Source: DTKD01 sp964494345
GTDB lineage: Bacteria; Armatimonadota; UBA5829
Direction: 5' to 3'
Length of the DNA stretch: 64,000 nucleotides
Assembly (NCBI GenBank): GCA_964494345.1
Contig: CAZBSI010000012.1
Location: 1 to 64,000, forward strand
The first letter of the stretch is position 1, and each line of letters begins with the position of its first letter. Below are positions 1 through 8,419 of the stretch, one piece after another. The notes beneath the pieces are model-generated. The model saw only the letters and a list, made by a program, of their open reading frames with translations. It was not told where the DNA came from and made no database searches. Position numbers and translations under genes: made by a program.

Positions 1-43
1 CCTCCACCAGGTTGGATGTTGGTAGTTAGAAGTTGGATGTTGG

Positions 44-74
44 AAAGCCCTGGCTTAGGCTGGGGCTTTTGGTG
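44..74 (+). terminator. candidate terminator hairpin
   Basis: AAAGCCC at 44-50 can pair with GGGCTTT at 63-69, with further G-U-tolerant pairing inward (TGGC with GCTG) around a TTAG loop. T-rich sequence follows. It would end a gene lying left of the window. This is a visual prediction only. Confidence 0.35.
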
Positions 75-208
75 TTTTTAGGCGAGAAGTTAGTGTGAGG
101 CGGCGATGCTCGACCCCACTCCAACAAGCCCATTCTTTGGACTGGCTTCCCTGCCAGAATTACACATCGTACCCCCATTTTCTCTCTTTGCCGTCTTTTT
201 CTCTGTTC

Positions 209-238
209 CCTTTGGACTTTTGAATATAAGTCCAAAGG
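209..238. repeat. perfect 11-bp inverted repeat
   Basis: CCTTTGGACTT at 209-219 is exactly complementary to AAGTCCAAAGG at 228-238, with an 8-nt loop (TTGAATAT). No T-run follows on either strand, so a simple intrinsic terminator is unlikely. It could be a protein-binding site or a relic of a repeat. Confidence 0.6.
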
Positions 239-526
239 ATTTCTGAGCACGAAGTTGGGAGAGTTCAAGGTCGGTTGCGTATTTCGCGACTGGAGTAGCG
301 GATGTTACCAGTCGGAATGGATCAGCTTTGGTGGTTTGAAACTCTTCAGTATTGGGTAGGGTAAAGCGGCCAACCACTATAATATGACATTGGAGTTAAC
401 GGCGGGAGACACACCCGATATCGGATGTCGGAGAACGGCAGGAGTGGCGAGCGCTACAACTGGGGCCGCAATGTCGCAGGCGAACCAGCAGTCCGCCCTG
501 GACTGAATCAGAGAGGAGAAATCGTT

Positions 527-3352
527 GTGAAGCTGTATTCCAAAGTTGTAATGCTCGTACTTCTCATGGTTTTGATCTCAGCGTCCGGCATCGCGTGGGG
601 CAGTGTGCCATCGCAAGATGATATTGGCACATTCCTCAGCCAGCCCGATGGGAGCAGGATCACGCTGGCGTGTGAAGAAATCTACAGGTCAGGTCGAAGC
701 GGACGGTCGTTCGCGATAAAGGAGTTCTGCGAACCACAACCTGCGCATCCGCGTCTCGTTGTAGTCTCAACAAGTCCCTTGCCGGTTTCACCATACTGGA
801 CCTGCGACCTTAGTGGTGTGCTTTCCAGTTTCTCAGGCACCTCCAGAAACGGTAGTGCTATCAATCAAAGAGTTCTGGTCGTCTCCCCTGACGATGTGCT
901 TATCTACTGTGACCAGAAGGGAAGACCGTTCCTCTTCCCGCCACTCAAAGGTCTCGGCATTGAGTGGGCCGATAAACGTTCCCTCGCTGAGCTAGCAGGT
1001 GACAGTCTAGCCACTTCGTCACGGGCATCGGCTATGGATACTGATAGTCTTCCACCTATGCCTGATGCTCTGGACTCTGCGTCCGCACCTGTTTACTGCG
1101 AAACTATAGGGGATGCGGAGGCGGAGTATAGTTCGACAGAGCGGAATCTGGTTGAACTCCAGTGCCACCCATTCAGCGGGGCAACGTCAACTCAGTTCAC
1201 CCTTGGACAGGATGACCCGGCTGATAGCATTGCAGTCCATTACACTGGATCATCCAGTCTTGGCACAGGAAGAATCAACAAGATTGTCGGGACAATTCAG
1301 AAAGACATCAGCAACAACTATTGGATAGAAGTCGATTCCGGCCCGAATTGGACGGATGGCGATACAATCGGCAGCGTGCAGACTGCACCAGAAGGGGGCA
1401 TTGCGTGGGTCAAGACGCTGCCGGAGGGAGGCAGTCTGCCCAGCTATCAGCAGAACACAAGTAATCCTCCGCTTGTCGAAAAGGTGGTATCGCGTGTCTT
1501 CCCCGGCCAGGGATACTTCTATGTTGAGGAGCCCAGCAGAGCAAACGGAATACGGGTTGCTGATAGCACGTCAGCCCTAACGTTGAACCCCGGAGATGTC
1601 GTGACAATCCACGATGGCGATGTCACCACGGTGGACGGTGAACGTGCCATCAACTCCTACTATACAGAGTTCGTTTCGTCTGGGAGTCCTCCTTCTCCTG
1701 TGGGTCTGGTCAACAAGGCGCTGGGCGGGGGCACCTACAATACCTACACATCTGGCCCTGTGGGCGGATCCGGGCTGAACAACGTTGGCTTACTCGTTCG
1801 TGCTTGGGGCAAAGTCACTACTGCAGGGGATGGTTACTATTACATCGACGACGGTTCTGCTCTGAACGATGGATCGGGTAACACCGGAGTCAGAGTCGAG
1901 GGCGCAATAGGCTATATGCCAAGTGCGGACGACTATGTTGCCATCAATGCCATATCCGGCTTGACGTCCATCGCAAGCAGCACTGTTAGAACGCTACGGC
2001 TGGCCTCGATTGCCGATTTCAGCCCAATGACCCCTGTTAAGCCACAAGACGTATCGGCAATCGCTACAGGTTCGGACAAGGTGACTGTCTACTGGCCAGC
2101 TTCACCCGGTGCCACCGGTTACAACGTATATATGGGCACCGATTTTGGCGAGGAAGACTACGATACACCTATTAATGCAGCACCCGTAACCCAGCCGATA
2201 TACACAGGTTCAAACATGTACTCGTTTACAAGAGCCGGGCTCAGCGACACTCTCTACTACTTCTTCACCGTGAAGGCAGTTGTCGGGTCAACCGAAAGCG
2301 CACCATCGGACGAAGCTATCGCGTCCCCATATTCAGGAGCTATACCCTGGGACGGTTGCAGCCCCGCAGCAATAACCGAGGCTGTCAGGATTCGCACTGG
2401 CATACCCTATGGTGATTATCAACTAAAGATTCGAGTTTGCGGACCTGACGGAAGAATCTACAGCTCAAGCAGCGCAACACCCCTGGCAGCAGATGGTAGC
2501 GTTATCGATGGGACCAACCTTCTTCAAGCACCGGGAGGGGATATACTACCGCTCAGCGCCGATTGGATGACTGAAGGTACGTCTCAGATGGCGTTGCTTG
2601 AGCCAACGACGCTTGGCCAGAGTGATGGCCCATACAGAAGAGTGAAGTCCATCTACGGAAGCGAGAATGTCTATGTTGGCTCTCAAGGAAGCTTCTACCT
2701 TCCGAATGGCAATGCAATATCTCTTCACAAGAGTGCCGAGAACCGAGATACCCCTTATGTGTATCTTGGGCATCACCTAGACCCGGCTGAAACTGGAGTC
2801 AACGCGGATGTTGAGGGCGGCGTGTTCTATAACCCGACTACCAGTTACGGCGATTGGTCTCCATACATGTGGGGATCGGTGAATGGAAAACGATACGATG
2901 CTGCACGGTATTTCCTGAACATCGGTAAGGGCATCAAGTATATGGCCGGAACAAGCATCTTCATGCGGTACTTCGTAGACTATGACCAGACGTACCTGGT
3001 GGTTGACGGTTACGATTCTTGGTGGAATGAAGTCGTGAGCATACTCGCGAATCCGTACCCGATAGTAACTGCAACAGGCGGCCAGATGAAGCGCTGCGAG
3101 TCAATTGCCCAAGGGGCTCTACACGGCAAGATGATCATGCGCCGCACGGGGTCTCATATCTGGGGCAATTCCTGTTCCAGCATGACCTTACTGCAACTGT
3201 ATGACGGTTACATCTATAGCGTGCCCTGGAGTGAGTGGATAACGCAGGAGTCCGGCAGCTACCCGGCCAAGGGCTTGTTCGGAGGCATGGTAATAGACTG
3301 GACGGAGACCAATCCCTACGTCCAGGAGGATGACATCGACATAAATCTTTGA
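527..3352 (+). CDS. large secreted protein with double OB-like domain and Fn3 domain
   Basis: About 941 residues. I prefer the GTG at 527 over the in-frame ATG at 425: a strong ribosome binding site (GAGAGGAG, 511-518) lies 8 nt upstream of it, and the protein then begins directly with a signal peptide (basic start, long hydrophobic run of V/L/M, small residues near Ala-Trp-Gly). A middle section (about residues 320-510) has the pattern FYVEEPSRANGIRV, LNPGDVV, VGLVNKALGGG, GLNNVGLLVRAWGKV and YYIDDGSALNDG, shared with the protease at 44442-49127. It is followed by a fibronectin type III-like domain with VTVYWPASPGATGYNVY. The roughly 370-residue C-terminal part is not recognised. It is rich in Tyr/Trp/Gly and may be beta-structured, with a function at the cell surface or outside the cell. 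A lipoprotein gene follows. Confidence 0.8.
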   Translation: MKLYSKVVMLVLLMVLISASGIAWGSVPSQDDIGTFLSQPDGSRITLACEEIYRSGRSGRSFAIKEFCEPQPAHPRLVVVSTSPLPVSPYWTCDLSGVLSSFSGTSRNGSAINQRVLVVSPDDVLIYCDQKGRPFLFPPLKGLGIEWADKRSLAELAGDSLATSSRASAMDTDSLPPMPDALDSASAPVYCETIGDAEAEYSSTERNLVELQCHPFSGATSTQFTLGQDDPADSIAVHYTGSSSLGTGRINKIVGTIQKDISNNYWIEVDSGPNWTDGDTIGSVQTAPEGGIAWVKTLPEGGSLPSYQQNTSNPPLVEKVVSRVFPGQGYFYVEEPSRANGIRVADSTSALTLNPGDVVTIHDGDVTTVDGERAINSYYTEFVSSGSPPSPVGLVNKALGGGTYNTYTSGPVGGSGLNNVGLLVRAWGKVTTAGDGYYYIDDGSALNDGSGNTGVRVEGAIGYMPSADDYVAINAISGLTSIASSTVRTLRLASIADFSPMTPVKPQDVSAIATGSDKVTVYWPASPGATGYNVYMGTDFGEEDYDTPINAAPVTQPIYTGSNMYSFTRAGLSDTLYYFFTVKAVVGSTESAPSDEAIASPYSGAIPWDGCSPAAITEAVRIRTGIPYGDYQLKIRVCGPDGRIYSSSSATPLAADGSVIDGTNLLQAPGGDILPLSADWMTEGTSQMALLEPTTLGQSDGPYRRVKSIYGSENVYVGSQGSFYLPNGNAISLHKSAENRDTPYVYLGHHLDPAETGVNADVEGGVFYNPTTSYGDWSPYMWGSVNGKRYDAARYFLNIGKGIKYMAGTSIFMRYFVDYDQTYLVVDGYDSWWNEVVSILANPYPIVTATGGQMKRCESIAQGALHGKMIMRRTGSHIWGNSCSSMTLLQLYDGYIYSVPWSEWITQESGSYPAKGLFGGMVIDWTETNPYVQEDDIDINL

Positions 3353-3360
3353 GCTATCGC

Positions 3361-3390
3361 GAGTGTTCCCGGAGTCGCCCGGGAACACTC
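3361..3390 (+). promoter_or_regulatory. 12-bp perfect stem-loop between two genes
   Basis: GAGTGTTCCCGG at 3361-3372 pairs perfectly with CCGGGAACACTC at 3379-3390 around a 6-nt loop. It begins 9 nt after the stop codon of the upstream gene and ends 3 nt before the ribosome binding site (GAGGTGA, 3394-3400) of the lipoprotein gene. There is no T-run, so it may protect an mRNA 3' end or uncouple expression of the two genes rather than terminate transcription. Confidence 0.6.
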
Positions 3391-3405
3391 ATCGAGGTGA
3401 TCACA

Positions 3406-4473
3406 ATGAATCTCAGATTACCCCTTGTCTGGGCGCTGTTCATAGTAGGGGTTACTACATTGATTGGGTGCCAGACCGGCAATCAGGTAAAGCAAGCAGA
3501 ACCTGGAAAGACACCAACAAAGCAGAGCACAGATAGTTCGAGCTATGCAACACTGAATCTGCTCAGAACTATCTTGTTACCAGCAGATGCGCTACGAGTG
3601 AAGCGCGTAGCTATCTCCGACGACGGTTCTTATGTTGCCATAGTAGATGCGGACTCGGTTGAAGATCGCTTGCATATTTGGTCCATAAGTAGTGGTAAGC
3701 AGGTGTATAATCTGAAGCCGGGTTACGGTCTGAGCGATATCTCATGGAACCCTCGTGAGCAGGAATTGGCCTATTCCGGGACTTCAGGTGAACCGATGTC
3801 TCCGAACGCACCTATCTACCGTGGGTTTGGCTTCATTGATATGCCCGCGAAGAAACTGCGCACGGTGCTCAATCTTCAGTTTGGCGAGAACATACCTTTT
3901 GGCTGGACGCCGGACGGGAGACGCCTCGTAACGGATTTCTCAGTGTTTGATCCTCGAACTGGGCAGAATAAGCGCTATGAGTCAGGTGGCATTGCGCTCG
4001 CCGCGAGTGGTCGAAACGTGGCGGTCTCACCACAGAGTTTGGTAGCCAAGGAGGTAGTGGATAGCCGGACGAAGTTGCCGTCGATTCTCATTCTCAAGGC
4101 AACATCTCCGGATTTCAGTTCACTGCACAGGACAGGCGAGTTGGCCAGCAAACCAGACTACGACACTAACGAAACGATCATCAGGACACAGCCGCAGTTC
4201 CTCTCGAGTGGTCGTCTCGGCTACTTGTGGGCACAGCTTGACCCTTACAGCAAGCCCAAGACTGTTGAGGTCAGGACATGCAACGAGAAAGGGCAAGATG
4301 AGCGTCCGTGGGTCAGATTGCCTCAGATGGAGAAGGGAACTGACGGCGATTACTCGCTCGCTCCAGCAACGTGGTCTGCAGATGGCAAGAGTTTTGTGCT
4401 GGTGGACAAGCGAGCAATCAAGATATACGGAGTAGGTGTAGGCGGATCGAGTACAAAGGGCCTTCCCCGGTGA
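3406..4473 (+). CDS. beta-propeller lipoprotein (WD40/TolB-like)
   Basis: About 355 residues from the ATG at 3406, which has GAGGTGA 5 nt upstream; an earlier in-frame start at 3349 would lie inside the intergenic hairpin. The N-terminus is a lipoprotein signal: MNLRLP, a hydrophobic core, then lipobox Leu-Ile-Gly-Cys. The mature part has repeated propeller-blade patterns, for example VAISDDGSYVAIVD followed by LHIWSISSGKQVYNL, then FGWTPDGRRLVTDF and ATWSADGKSFVLVD. The family role is usually ligand or protein binding on the periplasmic side of a membrane; the partner here is unknown. The gene is probably co-transcribed with the large secreted protein upstream. Confidence 0.8.
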   Translation: MNLRLPLVWALFIVGVTTLIGCQTGNQVKQAEPGKTPTKQSTDSSSYATLNLLRTILLPADALRVKRVAISDDGSYVAIVDADSVEDRLHIWSISSGKQVYNLKPGYGLSDISWNPREQELAYSGTSGEPMSPNAPIYRGFGFIDMPAKKLRTVLNLQFGENIPFGWTPDGRRLVTDFSVFDPRTGQNKRYESGGIALAASGRNVAVSPQSLVAKEVVDSRTKLPSILILKATSPDFSSLHRTGELASKPDYDTNETIIRTQPQFLSSGRLGYLWAQLDPYSKPKTVEVRTCNEKGQDERPWVRLPQMEKGTDGDYSLAPATWSADGKSFVLVDKRAIKIYGVGVGGSSTKGLPR

Positions 4474-4893
4474 CCGCTGACTATGAAATCAGGAGATGGA
4501 CAAAGGGATAAGCTATCGTTGCCAGAGGCATCGTCTGCGAGGAACAGGGGATGTCGACAGACTCACATAGGATCGGCACTCAACGGAAGTGCCGATAATC
4601 AGTGGCTCACGGGGGTGTAGTGGCCGGACCGTGAGCCATTCTCTTGCCCGATTGTCAGGGTGTCTTCTTGACAAAGCCAGAGGACGCGAATCCAAGAATC
4701 GCGCGCTGCTCGCCCCACTCCACGGGCAACTGCCTGGACAGTATCGTGAGCGATAGTCCACTCGGCTCTTCGCCCATCAAGATCGCCTCGACAATATCTG
4801 TCGAGAGAAGTGGAGACACGCCGCAAGCGATTGATCCATTGTCCATTTTTGCGTTTGTAATACCTGCGTACAAAATGAGAACGGGAGGATATC
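4474..4893. other. gene-poor stretch with recombinase remnant
   Basis: No intact gene is visible between the lipoprotein gene and the mosaic frame at 4894. The only recognisable content is the minus-strand serine-recombinase tail listed separately. An overlapping plus-strand open frame (4644-4928) shows no domain. Confidence 0.5.
4655..4819 (-). pseudogene. remnant of a serine site-specific recombinase C-terminus
   Basis: The minus-strand translation includes DIVEAILMGEEPSGLSLTIL and then LPVEWGEQRAILGF. This matches the typical extreme C-terminus of large phage/transposon serine recombinases (DIVEAI, G-x-QP, GLT, a short linker, LPLxWxEQRxLLGF). Everything upstream of it (resolvase catalytic domain, zinc ribbon) is missing. 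The frame stays open for a further 30 residues upstream without similarity. Codons look like ordinary coding sequence, which suggests fairly recent decay. Family assignment is from memory of the motif and needs a profile search. Confidence 0.55.
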
Positions 4894-5520
4894 TTGGGAA
4901 TTTATGCAATAGGCGACATTCACGGTGAAATAGACAAACTCAAAGCCCTTATTGATACAATATCTCCGACTAATGGCGACAGACTCATCTTCCTTGGCGA
5001 CTACATCGACCGCGGGACGGAATCACGGCGGGTTGTGGAGTATCTGATACAGCTTAGAGCTGATGTTGACTGCGTGTTTCTCATGGGCACTGGAGCTTGG
5101 ATCACATGGGGTGGTGGTCCCGCGATAACGTCTGAACAGGGCAAGTATCCTCTCTCGCCACCGTGGTGCGTTGAGTACACGATACCTTACGGCCAGGAGT
5201 ATTACACAGAGAGCAACATAACGATAGCATATCCTCCGGTTCGGTGGCATCCATCAAAACCTGTGTTCATAGCCGCTGGAGAAACGGGTGAAAGGCAAGG
5301 GCCGGGCGGGGACGCTGAAACGAAACTGGCAATGAAGTTGGCTGGTCTCGACCGAACGCGTCCACTGAAGATCGTGGATATTGGCTGCGGTACTGGCGCC
5401 TCCACAATCCTGCTGGCGAAGGAGTTGGATGCCGAAATCACCGCCGTGGACTCGCGAACAGATGAATCCAATTTCACCGCCGCCTGCTTGCCTCACCCCA
5501 AACCTGGGTATACGATATAA
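4894..5520 (+). pseudogene. mosaic frame: phosphatase N-terminus fused to methyltransferase N-terminus
   Basis: A continuous 208-codon frame starts at TTG 4894 with GGGAGG at 4883-4888. Residues 1-65 are a clear metallophosphatase N-terminus (YAIGDIHG, then FLGDYIDRG) ending at VFLMG, exactly where the catalytic Asn-His-Glu should follow. Residues 66-125 are unrelated. Residues 130-190 match the start of a class I SAM methyltransferase (RQGPGGDAETK, then IVDIGCGTGAS, then EITAVD) and break off after motif I. The last 17 residues read into the promoter/leader of the next gene. Both enzyme modules lack essential parts, so the product is very unlikely to be active. Best explanation: recombination scars joined in frame; an assembly chimera is the alternative. 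Confidence 0.7.
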
Positions 5521-5533
5521 CACCGAAAAGGAG
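5516..5533 (+). promoter_or_regulatory. shared leader block before FMN-binding gene
   Basis: TATAAC (5516-5521) runs into CACCGAAAAGGAGATT (5521-5536), which contains the ribosome binding site for the ATG at 5543. The same 16-nt block, again just after a -10-like TATAAT, precedes the hydrolase gene at 34383. No good -35 box was found. Confidence 0.35.
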
Positions 5534-5542
5534 ATTGTTATT

Positions 5543-5926
5543 ATGGCTTTGATTGAAAATGCGTGTTTGCAGACGCTTGAAGTTGCGGAGTATGTGACTA
5601 TCGTAACCCAGGGAGAGGCGGGGCCGCATTTGGTGGCGACTTGGGGGGATTATATTCGTGCGCTGGGAATTGGTGATAATTCGCTGGTGGTGCCTGTGGG
5701 ACATCTGCAGACTACCGAAGCTAATATCAAAAAAGATCGCAGGGTGCAGGTTCTGGCGGCTTCTCGTCAGGTTATGGGAACTTATGGCCCTGGACAAGGG
5801 TGTCTGTTTACAGGCACCGCTGAGATAATAACCGAAGGCGAACTCGTCGATAAGGTTAAGGAGAAGTTTCCCTGGGCGCGTGGGGCGATGCTTATTCGAG
5901 TGGAGTCGGCGAAGACGCAGTTGTAG
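5543..5926 (+). CDS. pyridoxamine 5'-phosphate oxidase-like FMN-binding protein
   Basis: 127 residues from ATG 5543, with AAAAGGAG 9-10 nt upstream; an in-frame upstream extension to 5381 overlaps the methyltransferase remnant and is rejected. The small split-barrel pattern is visible: a start with ENACLQTLEVAEYVTIVTQG, then VPVGHLQTTEANIKKDRRVQV, a Tyr-Gly-Pro-Gly-Gln-Gly turn, and a CLFTGTAEII strand. These short family members bind FMN or related cofactors as dimers and are usually annotated as pyridoxamine oxidase-like without proven substrate. It is followed by its own terminator, so it is probably monocistronic. Confidence 0.8.
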   Translation: MALIENACLQTLEVAEYVTIVTQGEAGPHLVATWGDYIRALGIGDNSLVVPVGHLQTTEANIKKDRRVQVLAASRQVMGTYGPGQGCLFTGTAEIITEGELVDKVKEKFPWARGAMLIRVESAKTQL

Positions 5927-5970
5927 AAGGTTCAATCCGACGCAAATACCTTTCGGCTCTGATAAAATAT

Positions 5971-6000
5971 AAAGCCCCGGTGTGAAAGCCGGGGTTTCGT
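5971..6000 (+). terminator. rho-independent terminator
   Basis: GCCCCGG (5974-5980) pairs with CCGGGGT (5989-5995) around an 8-nt loop, with a preceding A-rich and a following short T stretch. It lies about 45 nt after the FMN-binding gene and just downstream of the 3' end of the minus-strand tRNA. Confidence 0.6.
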
Positions 6001-6021
6001 GGTCTGTGGAACTTCAACAAA

Positions 6022-6096
6022 TGGTGGGCGGTATTGGATTTGAACCAATGGCCTCTTCGGTGTCAACGAAGCGATCTCCCCCTGATCTAACCGCCC
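6022..6096 (-). tRNA. tRNA-Val (GAC)
   Basis: Read on the minus strand, the cloverleaf is complete: acceptor GGGCGGT with ACCGCCC, D stem GATC/GATC, anticodon stem CTTCG/CGAAG with loop TTGACAC (anticodon GAC, valine), T stem ATTGG/CCAAT with loop TTCAAAT, discriminator A, and an encoded CCA at 6022-6024. Confidence 0.93.
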
Positions 6097-6216
6097 AGGT
6101 GCAGTAAATATTATAATGCCTGGCTTTCGACTTGTAAAGCGTTTTCGAGCCGTTTAGAGGATTATAGTTGCATGATATCGAATAAGCATTGAGCAGCGTC
6201 TTATGGAGTTGTATTT

Positions 6217-7539
6217 ATGAAACGTACTCTGATTCTTGTGGTGATTATTGCCGGGTTGCTGAGTGGGTGTTGTCAGGCGGCATCTGTCGCGCCTGTGTGG
6301 GTGCTGCAGATCGATGGCCAAATCGACCCCGCTATGGCCGGATATATATCCCACGGAATCAAAGACGCAGAAAACGCGGCCGCGCAGGCTGTGCTGATAA
6401 CTATGAATACACCCGGCGGATTGATGAGCTCTATGGAGGAGATCATCAAGGCGTTTTATGCCTCCAATATCCCCATAATCGTCTACGTCTCCCCGGAAAA
6501 CGCCAGAGCTGCATCGGCGGGTGGATATATCGCTATGGCAGCCGATATCGCAGCTATGGCCCCGAATAGTCGCATAGGCTCGCTGTCTCCGGTGGCGATG
6601 GGGCCATCCGGCGACGAACAGAAACTGTCAAATACTATGCAGCGCAAAATGGTAAATGACGCCGTCTCCGAGGTGCGAGGGATCGCAAAAAAACGCGGCA
6701 GAAACGCGGACTGGGCTGAAAAAGGCGTACGTGAAGCTGCGAATGTCACAGCCGAAGAGGCGGTGAAACTTAACGTAGTCGATCTGTTGGCAGATAATAA
6801 TCGAGACCTCATGCGCAAATTAGATGGCAGGAAAGTGAAGATGTCCACCGGCCCTACCGTCGTGCTGCATACGGCAAAGGCGCCGCTGGTCGAAAAACCT
6901 ATGAGTGGTTGGCAGACTTTCCTGCATTATCTGAGCAACCCGATGATTGCCCTGCTGCTGTTGCTGATGGCGACCTATGGGATAATATTTGAGCTGTCCA
7001 ACCCAGGAGCGATCCTGCCGGGGGTGGTAGGGGGGATTTCTGTAATCCTGCTGCTATATTCATTCAGCGTGCTGCCAATCAACGTAGCCGGTTTCGCCTT
7101 TATTGCGCTGGCCATTGCTTTATTCATTGCGGATGTGTATGCGCCTAGTCACGGCATTTTGTCCGTCGGGGGGGTGATCAGCCTGTTCTTTGGATTAATG
7201 ATGCTTTTTAGCTCGCCGCAAGGGCCGATGATCCCGCTGTGGATACTTGGATTGGTGGCCATACTGACGGGCGGGTTCTTCGTATTTATTGTCGCGCTGG
7301 GGTTAAGGGCGCTGAGAAGGCCGTATATCGCAGGACGCGAAGGAGTTGTCGGCCATATCGGACAGGCGAGAACTGACTTGAGCCCATCCGGCCACATATT
7401 TGTGGATGGCGCACTGTGGACCGCCACAAGTGAGTCTGGGACTATTAACAAAGGTGAAGATGTGCTTGTAGTGGCGATGGATGGGTTAAAATTGACCGTC
7501 AGAAGAGACGGACAATCCAACAAAGAAACCGCTAAATAG
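6217..7539 (+). CDS. full-length NfeD membrane serine protease (ClpP class)
   Basis: 440 residues. The N-terminus is a signal peptide with Leu-Leu-Ser-Gly-Cys, compatible with lipidation. Next is a ClpP-like protease domain with NTPGGL (65-69) and the nucleophile region ARAASAGGYIAMAAD, where Ser100 is the likely catalytic serine, paired with a downstream Lys. Residues about 225-370 hold several membrane helices starting around MIALLLLLMATYGIIFELSNPGA. The C-terminal ~65 residues form the NfeD OB-fold (VGHIGQARTDLSPSGHIFVDGALW). Long NfeD proteins typically work with the SPFH protein encoded next to them, here 16 nt downstream, cleaving that partner or organising membrane microdomains. A MEGxxV-type start with TATGGAG upstream supports the start. 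Confidence 0.92.
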   Translation: MKRTLILVVIIAGLLSGCCQAASVAPVWVLQIDGQIDPAMAGYISHGIKDAENAAAQAVLITMNTPGGLMSSMEEIIKAFYASNIPIIVYVSPENARAASAGGYIAMAADIAAMAPNSRIGSLSPVAMGPSGDEQKLSNTMQRKMVNDAVSEVRGIAKKRGRNADWAEKGVREAANVTAEEAVKLNVVDLLADNNRDLMRKLDGRKVKMSTGPTVVLHTAKAPLVEKPMSGWQTFLHYLSNPMIALLLLLMATYGIIFELSNPGAILPGVVGGISVILLLYSFSVLPINVAGFAFIALAIALFIADVYAPSHGILSVGGVISLFFGLMMLFSSPQGPMIPLWILGLVAILTGGFFVFIVALGLRALRRPYIAGREGVVGHIGQARTDLSPSGHIFVDGALWTATSESGTINKGEDVLVVAMDGLKLTVRRDGQSNKETAK

Positions 7540-7555
7540 TTACTGGAGGTTTACA

Positions 7556-8341
7556 ATGGAAGGTATTCTGGTTGTCATAGTTGTTGCCGCTTTCGTTTTA
7601 ATCGTGGTGGGCAATTCGGTGAGGGTGATTCGCGAGTGGGAACGGGGTGTGCTGCTGCGATTTGGCCGCTTCGATCATATCAAAATGCCGGGGATCAGAC
7701 TGGTCTGGCCGGTTGTCGACAAGATTTTGATAATCGACACTCGGGTGGTGACGATGGACGTGCCTAAGCAGGAGATCATCACTAAAGACAATGTCTCGGC
7801 GATGGTAGACGCAGTTGTGTTCTTCCAGGTGGTCAACGCGGAGTATGCCGTAACCAAAGTAGAGAATTGGGTGAGGGCGACGTCTCTGCAGGCGCAAACG
7901 AGCCTGCGAAGCGTGATCGGGCAATCTGAACTCGACCAGCTTCTATCCGAGCGTGACAAAATCAATTTGAGCCTGCAGAATATAATCGACGAAGTGACTG
8001 AGCCTTGGGGTATTAAAGTCACCGCCGTTGAGGTCAGAGATGTCACCCTGCCGGACTCGATGAAGCGCGCTATGGCGAATCAGGCCGAAACTGAGCGTGA
8101 GCGACGTGCGAAGATCATCAACGCCGAAGGGGAGTTCCAGGCTGCTCAGAAGCTTACTGATGCAGCGGATGTTATAAGCGCGAATCCCCAGGCTCTTCAA
8201 TTGAGATATCTACAGACCCTGCGCGAAATTGGCTCGAGCAGCAACACAACCATTGTGTTCCCGATGCCGATTGATTTGATCGAACCGCTGAAGGCATTAC
8301 TTGACAACCTCAGCCCTACTGAAGAGAAGAAATCGCAGTAA
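7556..8341 (+). CDS. SPFH/stomatin-like slipin protein
   Basis: 261 residues, ATG at 7556 with TGGAGG 7 nt upstream. It has an N-terminal membrane hairpin/anchor (ILVVIVVAAFVLIVVG), the conserved stomatin start VIREWERGVLLRFGRF, the PGIRLVWPVVDKILIIDTRVVTMDVPKQEIITKDNV block, and a coiled coil with the typical RAMANQAETERERRAKIINAEGE segment. It is a membrane-microdomain scaffold protein in the bacterial slipin group. It forms a two-gene operon with the NfeD protease, the classical partner arrangement, and ends at a strong terminator. Confidence 0.93.
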   Translation: MEGILVVIVVAAFVLIVVGNSVRVIREWERGVLLRFGRFDHIKMPGIRLVWPVVDKILIIDTRVVTMDVPKQEIITKDNVSAMVDAVVFFQVVNAEYAVTKVENWVRATSLQAQTSLRSVIGQSELDQLLSERDKINLSLQNIIDEVTEPWGIKVTAVEVRDVTLPDSMKRAMANQAETERERRAKIINAEGEFQAAQKLTDAADVISANPQALQLRYLQTLREIGSSSNTTIVFPMPIDLIEPLKALLDNLSPTEEKKSQ

Positions 8342-8354
8342 TTCTTCTATGGAT

Positions 8355-8400
8355 AACGCCGGATCATTGCTGCGTTTGGCTTGATCCGGCGTTTTCTTTG
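8355..8400 (+). terminator. strong rho-independent terminator
   Basis: AACGCCGGATCA (8355-8366) pairs perfectly with TGATCCGGCGTT (8382-8393), 12 bp with a 15-nt loop, followed by TTTTCTTTG. It ends the nfeD-slipin operon and lies just before the convergent deacetylase gene. Confidence 0.85.
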
Positions 8401-8419
8401 TGTAAAGCTGTGTAATGCT

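Larger units (their letters stand above)
1..526. other. intergenic region, no convincing gene
   Basis: The stretch before the first secreted-protein gene holds a GAAGTTGGATGTTGG-type dispersed repeat fragment at about 11-43, the hairpin at 44-69, and a perfect 11-bp inverted repeat (209-219 with 228-238). Minus-strand open frames here have low-complexity, basic composition and no recognisable domain, so I do not call them genes. No clear sigma-70 promoter was seen. Confidence 0.5.

Noticed and set aside
26..377. Two minus-strand frames at the left edge
   Set aside because: Low-complexity basic peptides overlapping repeats and hairpins, no recognisable domain, no good start context.
4644..4928. 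Plus-strand frame overlapping the recombinase remnant
   Set aside because: No similarity or ribosome binding site; the opposite strand carries the recognisable recombinase pattern.
5381..5542. In-frame N-terminal extension of the FMN-binding protein
   Set aside because: It reads the methyltransferase remnant in the wrong frame; the ATG at 5543 has a proper ribosome binding site and a family-like start.
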